From: a virus
Direction: 5' to 3' (one strand)
Virus record (IMG/VR): IMGVR_UViG_3300035698_021806
Span: 1 to 49,526 of that record
DNA: 49,526 bases
Shown here: positions 41,265 to 47,855 of the stretch, one piece after another
Position numbering within the stretch: position 1 is the stretch's first letter
Layout: each line of letters begins with the position of its first letter
Made by a program: the position numbers and the translations under genes
The notes under the pieces: model-generated
The model's input: only the letters and a program-made list of their open reading frames with translations
What the model was told of the DNA's origin: nothing
Databases searched by the model: none

Positions 41265-41297
41265 CTCTTTTCCGCCTTGCGGAAAAGGGGTTTTTTT
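41265..41297 (+). terminator. terminator with overlapping promoter
   Basis: Stem 41267-41275 with 41279-41287, then a seven-T tract. Across the hairpin, TTGCGG (41277-41282), a 17-bp spacer and TATTAT (41300-41305) form a promoter for the gene at 41312. Confidence 0.75.
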
Positions 41298-41311
41298 GTT
41301 ATTATATTATT

Positions 41312-41497
41312 ATGATAGAAGCTGAAGAAAAATGGTTAGATGAACTGCATGAACTCAAACACTTGCAGCCACCGTTTTACTACTCTAATGATAGATTAGG
41401 TTCCCCTAAGTTTGAGAATGGTGTTCTTGATCTATATTTAAAAGGGATGACCCCAGAAGAGGCGTTGAATTGGTGGCGTAATGGAAAAACAAGTTAA
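41312..41497 (+). CDS. hypothetical protein, 61 aa
   Basis: Starts MIEAEEKWLDELHELKHLQ directly after the -10 box, with no leader or ribosome binding site, so it would be leaderless. Contains LYLKGMTPEEALNWW, a helix-loop-helix of a type seen in small phage proteins. Overlaps the next gene by 17 bp. Confidence 0.5.
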   Translation: MIEAEEKWLDELHELKHLQPPFYYSNDRLGSPKFENGVLDLYLKGMTPEEALNWWRNGKTS

Positions 41498-41636
41498 GTG
41501 CTACTATTGGGATGGTGATGAACTCGTACTCGAAACGGTGGATGGCGAAACATATCGTCTTGTTAATCCTTATTTGTCAAGCATAAGGTTTGACGGATTA
41601 GACACCGACGATGAAGAATGTATTATTTTAATTTAA
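41481..41636 (+). CDS. hypothetical protein, 51 aa
   Basis: Starts MEKQVKCYYWDGDELVLET and ends DEECIILI; acidic beta-rich. Overlaps the upstream gene by 17 bp in another frame. Confidence 0.5.
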   Translation: MEKQVKCYYWDGDELVLETVDGETYRLVNPYLSSIRFDGLDTDDEECIILI

Positions 41637-41655
41637 CTTTTACAAGGATCATCTG

Positions 41656-41706
41656 ATGGATAGAAGAGATTTCTTAAAAGCAACGACACTTGGCTTAGAC
41701 CCTTGA
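41656..41706 (+). pseudogene. broken Tat-signal ORF
   Basis: ATG with AAGGAT upstream; MDRRDFLKATTLGLDP then stop. RRDFLK is a canonical twin-arginine motif, but the frame enters the duplicated tRNA fragment and ends. I read it as a secreted-protein gene cut by recombination. Confidence 0.5.
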
Positions 41707-41743
41707 AATATGGGGCGGGGATTCGAGTTCCTCATCCGCTGCT
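41699..41743 (+). repeat. 45-bp direct repeat, copy 2 (partial tRNA-Ser)
   Basis: Identical to 40241-40285; without a 5' half it cannot be a tRNA. Together with copy 1 it flanks a 1.4-kb segment containing a capsid paralog and two small genes, resembling left and right attachment sites. No integrase gene is between them. Confidence 0.85.
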
Positions 41744-41746
41744 TTT

Positions 41747-41782
41747 ACCCCTTTTTCGCCTTGCGAAAAAGGGGTCTTTTTG
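41747..41782 (+). terminator. terminator with overlapping promoter
   Basis: Perfect 13-bp stem 41747-41759 with 41763-41775, then CTTTTT. TTGCGA (41761-41766), 17 bp, TAATAT (41784-41789) form a promoter across the hairpin. Confidence 0.78.
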
Positions 41783-41804
41783 TTAATATTAGGCATGTAT
41801 TTTT

Positions 41805-42308
41805 TTGAAAAAGGCACATCGAAGATGCATGGTTATAAATCAATATCATCGTTGGGGATTGGAAGAAAGTCACATACTAAGAAAAATCTGTGATCGTCTT
41901 CCAGATTGGATGCCAAAGTATGATTCTAAGATAAAAAGCCATCTTGAGTTCCCTAAAACAGGAAGCCAGATTAAATGGTCAACATACGGACAGAGCAGAG
42001 GGAGTACGGTTCATCACTTGTTCGTTGATGAAAGCGCCTTTACCAAGGATATGAAAGAACACTGGAGAGCAATGTATCCATGCCTATCGGCAGGAGCCAC
42101 ATGCATTGTGATGTCTACTCCAAACGAAGCAAATGGTTGGTTCTATGATACATATCAAGATGCTATCTATGGGAATAACTCATTTGCGGTTTACGAGTGC
42201 AACTTTAGAGAGCACCCTAAATACAATAACGATGATTTTATTTCTACAACGAAGGGAAATCTAGGGCGAGCATGGAAGCAAGAAATGCTCCAAGAATTTG
42301 TAACGTAA
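41805..42308 (+). pseudogene. terminase large-subunit ATPase fragment
   Basis: 167 residues; TTG start. Contains the Walker B and coupling region of T4 gp17-type terminases: VHHLFVDESAFTKDMKEHWR, YPCLSAGATCIVMSTPNEANG and GWFYDTYQDA. The Walker A half and the C-terminal nuclease are both missing. It is bracketed by the repeated terminators, so it is a stand-alone transcript. It may be a decayed gene or a small interfering version of the motor. Confidence 0.7.
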
Positions 42309-42327
42309 GTCTCCTTGTCATTTAATC

Positions 42328-42363
42328 AGCCCTTTTTCGCCTTGCGAAAAAGGGCTTTTTTTG
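42328..42363 (+). terminator. terminator with overlapping promoter
   Basis: Perfect 13-bp stem 42328-42340 with 42344-42356, then seven T. TTGCGA (42342-42347), 17 bp, TACCAT (42365-42370) give a weaker promoter for the next gene. Confidence 0.8.
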
Positions 42364-42398
42364 TTACCATACAGACATAAATTCAGAAAGGATGACAA

Positions 42399-42629
42399 AT
42401 GCCTTTAAAAAAGATAACAATTGAATTCCCGCCCAACGTATTTCCTCTTCCTCCTGGGGATGTAACATTACGGGATCAGGGCGGCAACCACATTTGTAGA
42501 ATTAGTTACGATACTCCACTTAGTCAGGTAATATTGACAGTTGTTTCTAATATTTGCAAAAAAGCGGGTATTGAATTTGATAGTGCTAGTAGTGGGCATG
42601 ATGTAACAGAAGAGGATTTCAAATGTTAA
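42399..42629 (+). CDS. hypothetical protein, 76 aa
   Basis: GAAAGGATG ribosome binding site; MPLKKITIEFPPNVFPLPPG start, beta-rich. The Gly-rich DQGGNHICRISYDT suggests an exposed small domain. Overlaps the next gene by 7 bp. Unknown. Confidence 0.5.
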   Translation: MPLKKITIEFPPNVFPLPPGDVTLRDQGGNHICRISYDTPLSQVILTVVSNICKKAGIEFDSASSGHDVTEEDFKC

Positions 42630-42991
42630 GAAGAAAAATGTTATATGGTTTAGTTGCTGTTTTAGGAGGATTTTTTTCAACTAAGTCAGTAAAAGCAGCC
42701 GAAAAACGTATTTGCGGATGGGTAAACAAAAGGACATTTCGTTATAAAGAAGACGGAACCTCCTATTCAGTTGCAGAGTTTTATGATGCGCGTGATGGGA
42801 TTAACCGGCTTCCAAACCGGCTTCCAAACCTGCTCAACTGTGGCAAACCAATAACTACAGCCCAAGAAGAGGCTGAGTATATGAAAGATTTGTATGACCG
42901 ACTTTTACCAAAAAATGCAGTAAGCACAAGCGAAAGAGCAGCCGACGCAGCTATGATTGAGAATATTGTCTTCCCAGTATATTCGGAGTAA
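42623..42991 (+). CDS. secreted protein with signal peptide, 122 aa
   Basis: MLRRKMLYGLVAVLGGFFST then KSVKA-AEK is a typical signal peptide with an Ala-x-Ala-like cleavage site near residue 26. The mature part has KRICGWVNKRTFRYKEDG and a helical C-terminus. No family recognised. Export from the host suggests an envelope or superinfection-exclusion role. Confidence 0.6.
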   Translation: MLRRKMLYGLVAVLGGFFSTKSVKAAEKRICGWVNKRTFRYKEDGTSYSVAEFYDARDGINRLPNRLPNLLNCGKPITTAQEEAEYMKDLYDRLLPKNAVSTSERAADAAMIENIVFPVYSE

Positions 42992-42994
42992 ACT

Positions 42995-43168
42995 ATGGGA
43001 CAAATATTACATTTAATGGGGTTGGGTTTTGGACTTTGTGCTATCATTAGTGCTTTTTTAATACTTCCTTGTAGCCCACCCAAATCAATCAATATGTTTT
43101 ATGTTTCTTTATGTTTTTCTGGTGCTTGTTTTGGGTGTGTATTTTTAAGAATGATATTTGGAGTTTAA
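42995..43168 (+). CDS. small membrane protein, 57 aa
   Basis: Two hydrophobic segments (LGFGLCAIISAFLILPC; MFYVSLCFSGACFGCVFL). It starts 4 bp after the signal-peptide gene and is followed by another membrane ORF; holin- or exclusion-like proteins have such a layout. Confidence 0.5.
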   Translation: MGQILHLMGLGFGLCAIISAFLILPCSPPKSINMFYVSLCFSGACFGCVFLRMIFGV

Positions 43169-43170
43169 AA

Positions 43171-43296
43171 ATGGCTATTTTTATATTTATTGTATCCATG
43201 ATTCCTTCGATACTTTGTATCGTTACATCTGCTATTTTAGCCGCAAAAGAAAAAGAGGGTTGGGGGTGGTTTTTGTTTGCTGGGGTTCCTTACTAA
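43171..43296 (+). CDS. small membrane protein, 41 aa
   Basis: One transmembrane helix (FIFIVSMIPSILCIVTSAIL) and a KEKEGWGW tail, starting 3 bp after the previous stop. Unknown. Confidence 0.45.
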   Translation: MAIFIFIVSMIPSILCIVTSAILAAKEKEGWGWFLFAGVPY

Positions 43297-43321
43297 TTAG
43301 TTCATTTCCGAGGAAAAAGAA

Positions 43322-43479
43322 ATGATAAAATTTTATATGATAGTGCGATAATTGCTACATTATCTGGAGCCTATCACACCCTCACAGGAAATTACCAAAT
43401 TGCTACCACGTCATTTAGTATGTCTACTTCACTTTTATGGCTTTATGCTATTATTATGAAGGATAAGATGTTTAAATGA
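43322..43479 (+). pseudogene. frameshifted small membrane ORF
   Basis: ATG behind GGAAAAAG leads to nine codons before a stop; another frame continues as IIATLSGAYHTLTGNYQIAT and MSTSLLWLYAIIM to the TGA that overlaps the next ATG. One indel would join them. Confidence 0.3.
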
Positions 43480-43670
43480 TTGATATCAAATGTCCATTTT
43501 GCAAGACAGAATTTGAAGCAGAGAGGTGGGAAGATGACAAATGCCCAAACTGCCATAATGAATATTGGTGGGAAGAAGATTGTACAGAAGACTATTCTGA
43601 TTGTTGGGGTTATGTCGATTGGGATTATAAAAAATTAGATAAAGAGAAGAAAAATGACTTTAAATCGTAG
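43476..43670 (+). CDS. zinc-ribbon protein, 64 aa
   Basis: CPFCKTEFEAERWEDDKCPNC is a rubredoxin-like/zinc-ribbon pair of CxxC motifs, followed by a very acidic aromatic tail. Overlaps a stop as ATGA at its start and the next gene by 17 bp at its end. Confidence 0.65.
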   Translation: MIDIKCPFCKTEFEAERWEDDKCPNCHNEYWWEEDCTEDYSDCWGYVDWDYKKLDKEKKNDFKS

Positions 43671-43977
43671 AGATGCTTTAAAAGTTATTGGAGCAGCCGT
43701 AGTTCCTGCTTTTATTCCTAAATTTGGAACTAAAAAGTCACTTGGAAAGACTCCCAAACTTGGAACGTCCGAATGGAAAATACCACCAAAAGAATCCTCA
43801 ACTTTTCTTTGTTGCCCTGCAACAGATTATAAACATCGTGTTATTACTATACTGAAAGAAAATCAACTAAAGGTTGAATCAGGCTTTAAAAAACAAGGCC
43901 GAGGAATTGCTGGAGGGTCTAGAATAGTGCGAAAAGTTGCATATCCAAGATTAGGAACTAAACCCGTTCGTATTTAA
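43654..43977 (+). CDS. Tat-signal protein, 107 aa
   Basis: MTLNRRDALKVIGAAVVPAF is a twin-arginine signal (RRDALK plus hydrophobic core). The mature part is basic and repetitive, with ILKENQLKVESGFKKQGRGIAG. It converges with the phosphatase gene, overlapping its 3' end by 27 bp. Confidence 0.55.
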   Translation: MTLNRRDALKVIGAAVVPAFIPKFGTKKSLGKTPKLGTSEWKIPPKESSTFLCCPATDYKHRVITILKENQLKVESGFKKQGRGIAGGSRIVRKVAYPRLGTKPVRI

Positions 43978-44583
43978 GCTGCCTGTCTTACTGATGGCAC
44001 AACTATATTTTGTATTGCTTTTATATATTTGTTTAGCTGTTTCTTTATATTCATCTAAATCACCACCATAGGGATCATCAACATTTAGGCTAACTATTTT
44101 ACTAGCTGCTTCTGGATGTTTAGCCAAAATCTTACTTTTGTGACTTGGAGACATAGTGAAAATAAAATCAGCGCCATCAACTAAACCTTCAGTCACTTTT
44201 CGACTTGTGTAATTAGAGATATCTACGCCAAACTCTCTGGCAGCTAAAACTGAATTCTCAGAAACAGGATCTCCATCACCCATAAAACCTGCGGACGCTA
44301 CTTGTGCGTTCGGCAGCAGTTTCTTCGCAAATCCTTCTGCCATTGGACTTCTACAAGTATTTCCGGTGCAAACAAATAGGATTTTGGTTGGACTTGGAAG
44401 TCTTTGTTGGATAGGTTGTGGCATTCTAGCGTTATCATTTGGAGCACCCAAGAGTGGCTGAGTAGAATTTGTTTGATCTGGTGTTTCCTGTGGTTTTCTT
44501 CCAAACATGCCTTTTAATGAATCCCACATTCCCTCGTGAAGTTCTGGATTTCTTTTTTCTAGCCATTCATCAAAAGTTTTCAT
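43951..44583 (-). CDS. tagged low-molecular-weight phosphotyrosine phosphatase-like
   Basis: 210 residues. N-terminal tag MKTFDEWLEKRNPELHEG closely follows the T4 internal-protein peptide MKTYQEFIAE, and LHE-G fits the T4 prohead protease rule. A Pro/Gln-rich linker (residues ~30-65) leads to ILFVCTGNTCRSPMAEG with the C-x5-R catalytic loop (Cys72, Arg78) and the DDPYGG general acid near the end. Family members dephosphorylate phosphotyrosine or reduce arsenate; a phosphatase role seems likelier. The ATG at 44581-44583 is chosen because it starts the tag; a TTG four codons upstream has no better support. Confidence 0.75.
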   Translation of the reverse strand: MKTFDEWLEKRNPELHEGMWDSLKGMFGRKPQETPDQTNSTQPLLGAPNDNARMPQPIQQRLPSPTKILFVCTGNTCRSPMAEGFAKKLLPNAQVASAGFMGDGDPVSENSVLAAREFGVDISNYTSRKVTEGLVDGADFIFTMSPSHKSKILAKHPEAASKIVSLNVDDPYGGDLDEYKETAKQIYKSNTKYSCAISKTGSLNTNGFSS

Positions 44584-44644
44584 AACGCCAACCAATTATT
44601 AAAGCCATTCATAACGATATATACGATAACAGGGAGGTTTTTTA

Positions 44645-44902
44645 ATGGCAGGTTGTATTTTACTTAAAGATAACAGTTATAACGTAGCAGATCGTCAAAG
44701 GCATACTGCTTATGTCTTTGTAAATGGCGATGTTACATCAACAGCAATCGAATTGCACAGAACGGTGTATCACGACCGCATTGGTAGTGGGTGGATGAAA
44801 TATTTAGAAAAATTTACCGATGATGGTCCCCGTATTAGAAAAATAAAGATTCAGCACGATAAATTACGGGACGATAATGATCGTTGTTGGGGATTTGAGT
44901 AA
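44645..44902 (+). CDS. hypothetical protein, 85 aa
   Basis: MAGCILLKDNSYNVADRQRH start, with GGGAGG upstream; the 5' intergenic segment has AT-rich -10-like sequences. The body is HDKLRDDNDRCWGF. Unknown. Confidence 0.5.
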   Translation: MAGCILLKDNSYNVADRQRHTAYVFVNGDVTSTAIELHRTVYHDRIGSGWMKYLEKFTDDGPRIRKIKIQHDKLRDDNDRCWGFE

Positions 44903-44905
44903 AAA

Positions 44906-45400
44906 TTATATTCCATATTCCATATTAACCTTAGCAGTTCCAGAACATTTGATTCCGGGTATTTCTTTGTATGTTTTATTTGCCAGAACGTTGTATATGC
45001 TTATCTTAGAAACATTATAAATCTTTGCAATTTTTGTCACTTTGATATTTTGTTTAAAAAAAAGATTACGTATTTTTACGGCTTTATTTTGATTTAATTT
45101 GTGAATTTTATATTTTGTCAAAATAGGTTTTAGTGGTCTAAAATTAGTATAGTCAATATTGAAGTTTGTATAACAGTTATTAAATTGTTTTAGCGTATGG
45201 TAATCATAATTCATTGCCGCTTCCTTTTCAGAAAAAAAGTTACCCACACTTATCATTCGTCCATTAATTTTTAATTTTGCTTGCCATTTGTTTTTATGAC
45301 GATAAACTCCTTTGAATTTTGAAGCAGATTTATTTCTTCCTGGTTTTGATCGAACCGTTTGGATGCCTTGTTTAATTTTGGATTTATTGCTATTTTTCAC
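44906..45400 (-). CDS. AP2-domain DNA-binding protein
   Basis: 164 residues. FKGVYRHKNKWQAKLKINGR (residues ~29-48) begins an AP2 fold found in phage homing endonucleases and host regulators, preceded by a basic N-terminus. A C-terminal helix-turn-helix-like region (VTKIAKIYNVSKISIYNVLA) resembles those of HNH homing enzymes, but no HNH or GIY-YIG nuclease part is visible. It lies antisense immediately upstream of the intron-split gene, so it may have been that element's endonuclease. Confidence 0.6.
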   Translation of the reverse strand: MKNSNKSKIKQGIQTVRSKPGRNKSASKFKGVYRHKNKWQAKLKINGRMISVGNFFSEKEAAMNYDYHTLKQFNNCYTNFNIDYTNFRPLKPILTKYKIHKLNQNKAVKIRNLFFKQNIKVTKIAKIYNVSKISIYNVLANKTYKEIPGIKCSGTAKVNMEYGI

Positions 45401-45470
45401 ATTTGACCTCCAATTCTCCCTTTACTCATAGATAGATAATTGTAACAATTTTTAACGAGGAGAAAATATT

Positions 45471-46325
45471 ATGCCTATGGTGACGCCTAAGTAATATTGG
45501 GCCTCGAAGAAGTAATTTTTCGAGCAAATTGGGTGAATTCAGGGAAACCCTAACGTAAAGACGAGGGCAATCCTGAGCGAAGCCTGTTGAAGAACATCAA
45601 AGTAAACAGGAACGTGCAGAGACCAGAGGGTGAGAAGTTCAATCAATAAACCTCAATAGCGCCCAACATCCTTCGGGATGATGATATGGTCCGCCCTTAG
45701 CGAAAGTTAAGAATAAGGTGAATGCGGGAGAACTTGAGTTATTGGATTAAGAATTGGTCCCCATATATCAAAAGATATATGGAAAATTCCCTCTAATTGG
45801 CTTGGAAATCCGGCCACGGACGACAGGGCGGAAGGCAAATTGCCACCGTGAACGACTGAACGAGGGAACAACCAGAAAGGTTGATGCGACAGTCTGCTCT
45901 GCATGTATAATGGCAATAAGAAGATGCAGCTAACATAAAGGAAATTACTCAAAGATGCTCTCTCTGTAGATGAAGATTATACATTAGGATTATTTAACAA
46001 CGATCACACTGTTACCCAAGCGTCGGTATCTGCTGATTTTACAGCATGTACGTTTACTAATTATGTTGCTAAAACATTAACGCGTGCTAATTGGAAAGCT
46101 GCAACTACGGTATCGAATAAGGGTTCAAGTGATTATAGTAGCGCACTCACCTGGACTTGTGGGGCTACTGGCGATACTGTTTATGGATATTGGGTAGTAG
46201 GAGCCACTTCAGGAACGACTTTATGGGCTGAAAGGTTTAGCACAGCTAAACCAATGGCTTTAAATGACATTTTGAATTTGACTCCAAAATTTACTTTAAA
46301 TTCAGAGAATGCGACTTCGCCTTAA
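45471..46325 (+). CDS. intron-split virion-type protein, 133 aa after splicing
   Basis: Exon 1 is 45471-45488 (MPMVTP), exon 2 is 45942-46325 (KLLKDALSVDEDYTLGLF...). Joined, they make a continuous frame. The product has YTLGLFNNDHTVTQASVSAD and a beta-rich C-terminus, similar to small phage virion proteins of about 130 residues found beside fibre genes. GAGGAG precedes the ATG. It lies next to two sulfotransferase genes. Without splicing the ORF stops at codon 8. Confidence 0.72.
45489..45941 (+). ncRNA. group I intron, 453 nt
   Basis: Core elements: P/Q (AGGGAAACCC near 45541 and AATCCTGAGC at 45569-45578), R (GTGCAGAGACC at 45614-45624) and S (ATATGGTCC at 45684-45692), the R/S pairing giving P7. 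P1 is GCCU at the exon end (45485-45488) with GGGC at 45499-45502, a U-G at the splice site. The intron ends with G45941, and TAAT (45492-45495) can pair with ATTA (45944-45947) as P10. It carries no endonuclease ORF. Confidence 0.88.
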
Positions 46326-46338
46326 TATATTCTTAAAT

Positions 46339-46376
46339 GTGGGATTGATAGATTTTAACGAGTCTGTCAATCCCAC
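46339..46376. terminator. bidirectional hairpin between convergent genes
   Basis: Ten-bp stem 46339-46348 with 46367-46376 overlapping the end of the sulfotransferase gene. Part of the left arm and loop (46339-46363) is nearly repeated at 46418-46443 inside that gene, as if the gene end was duplicated. Confidence 0.55.
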
Positions 46377-47071
46377 TCAGGAATAAGGTCATTTGCAAAT
46401 TTACGCAATCTCTCATTGTGGGGTTGATAGATTTCAACGAGTCTATCTTTTGTCTCGTTGTCTAATTCTATTTCATCATATTGTCCCACATTTTCTTGAC
46501 ACCAGTTCAATTCAATTGGTGTCACCCCCAAAAAATTAAATATTTTGGGGTATTCTATAGAACCAGAACGATCAGAAATTACAATGTGTAATTTTTCTCT
46601 TGGGTAGAATTGCAAGAGATGTTCTATTTGATCTATATAAAATCCGCGTTGGAGATTATCAAGTCTAGCTGGACGCCTGTCTTTTTTTGCCATATTTGCC
46701 AAATCAAAATTCAACATTTCTGAAGGATTCCCCGAAAGAGATCCTTCTTTACGAAAATGATTCCATTGGGAAAAGAACCGAGCAACAGGATTTCTGACAA
46801 ATAAAATTAATTTTGCATCAGGAACAATTTTATACATGCGTTTATGGCATTCTGTATCATATATGTAGATTGGTGTTTTTTCTCCTACAAGCGAATAGTG
46901 ATAATCAAATAATCGTTTATAAGGAGTTATGCCATTTTGCCAATGATGATTAAAAAAATGTCCCTCTTTTTGAGGCATAAAAATAGCCGGATGTTCATTA
47001 AGATTGCGTACAGCGGACGAAGTTCCGCATTTTGCACTTCCGATAATAATAAAATCTACTATGCGTCCCAT
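46367..47071 (-). CDS. PAPS-dependent sulfotransferase
   Basis: 234 residues. IIIGSAKCGTSSAVRNL is the 5'-phosphosulfate loop (residues 8-24), KLILFVRNPVARFFSQWNH is the 3'-phosphate motif, and CHKRMYKIVPDAKL the preceding segment. This is the Sulfotransfer_1/3 family that sulfates glycans or lipids. It presumably modifies a host surface sugar or the phage's own glycan. Convergent with the intron-split gene. Confidence 0.85.
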   Translation of the reverse strand: MGRIVDFIIIGSAKCGTSSAVRNLNEHPAIFMPQKEGHFFNHHWQNGITPYKRLFDYHYSLVGEKTPIYIYDTECHKRMYKIVPDAKLILFVRNPVARFFSQWNHFRKEGSLSGNPSEMLNFDLANMAKKDRRPARLDNLQRGFYIDQIEHLLQFYPREKLHIVISDRSGSIEYPKIFNFLGVTPIELNWCQENVGQYDEIELDNETKDRLVEIYQPHNERLRKFANDLIPEWD

Positions 47072-47123
47072 TTTTACCTCACGCCTATACTCTAGTAATT
47101 TAAATCATTTTAGGGAGATTTTT

Positions 47124-47855
47124 ATGTCTGAAATAGAGTTAGATCCCAAAGTTGAGTATGTAAAAATATATGGATTACAAAGAAGTGGCACAAATTATAT
47201 GGCTCATTTACTTAACACCAACTTCAAAAATGTTCGTGCTCTTGTGAACATAGGTGGGTGGAAACACGGTCATTATGCGGCTGAATGGATTTTAAATCGA
47301 ACAGTTAATGTGTTGGTTGTTGTAAAAAATCCTTATTCTTGGCTAAGGTCTGTATATGATTATTGGGGTCCGAATCGCACATTAAACATAGGACCAGATC
47401 TCCGTAATGTAGCATTTGAACAATTTGTTAGGGATAAAATTTCTTTAGAAAAACAAAAAGGAGTTCCCTATTTGTTTAGAGCCTCCAGTCCTATTCAACA
47501 TTGGAATGATATGAATTTCCATTGGACCTCCATTCAACTTAGAGATAAAAAACTCTGTGTAATGACTTATGAAGCAATACTTTATAGCTTGGAATCAGTG
47601 ATGCTTCAAATATCTGAGTCTCTTGATTTAGAACCTATTTCTGATGACCTTTCTTTTAAAAATTGCGAACATAAATTCATTCCTGCCGATGAGACAATTG
47701 AAATCAGTAATGAAAGATTTGACAAACTTGATTATTATCAGAAAAAGATTTTTCTTAGATCTTTTTCTCCTGATTTGTTGGATTTTGTTAATGCTAATCT
47801 CGATCATGACTTAATGCAAGGATTCGGTTACCCCTTAGAAGTTGCAGGAGACTAA
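47124..47855 (+). CDS. second sulfotransferase-like protein
   Basis: 243 residues from the ATG with AGGGAG upstream. KIYGLQRSGTNYMAHLL is a variant P-loop (PSB), VLVVVKNPYSWLRSVYDYW the 3'-phosphate motif. Divergent from the other sulfotransferase. It is in a likely operon with the glycosyltransferase (a single stop to GTG junction). Substrate unknown. Confidence 0.75.
   Translation: MSEIELDPKVEYVKIYGLQRSGTNYMAHLLNTNFKNVRALVNIGGWKHGHYAAEWILNRTVNVLVVVKNPYSWLRSVYDYWGPNRTLNIGPDLRNVAFEQFVRDKISLEKQKGVPYLFRASSPIQHWNDMNFHWTSIQLRDKKLCVMTYEAILYSLESVMLQISESLDLEPISDDLSFKNCEHKFIPADETIEISNERFDKLDYYQKKIFLRSFSPDLLDFVNANLDHDLMQGFGYPLEVAGD

Noticed and set aside
40286-41698. Integrated satellite with its own integrase
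   Set aside because: The 45-bp repeats look like attachment sites, but no integrase or transposase is encoded between them; kept as a finding about recombination only.
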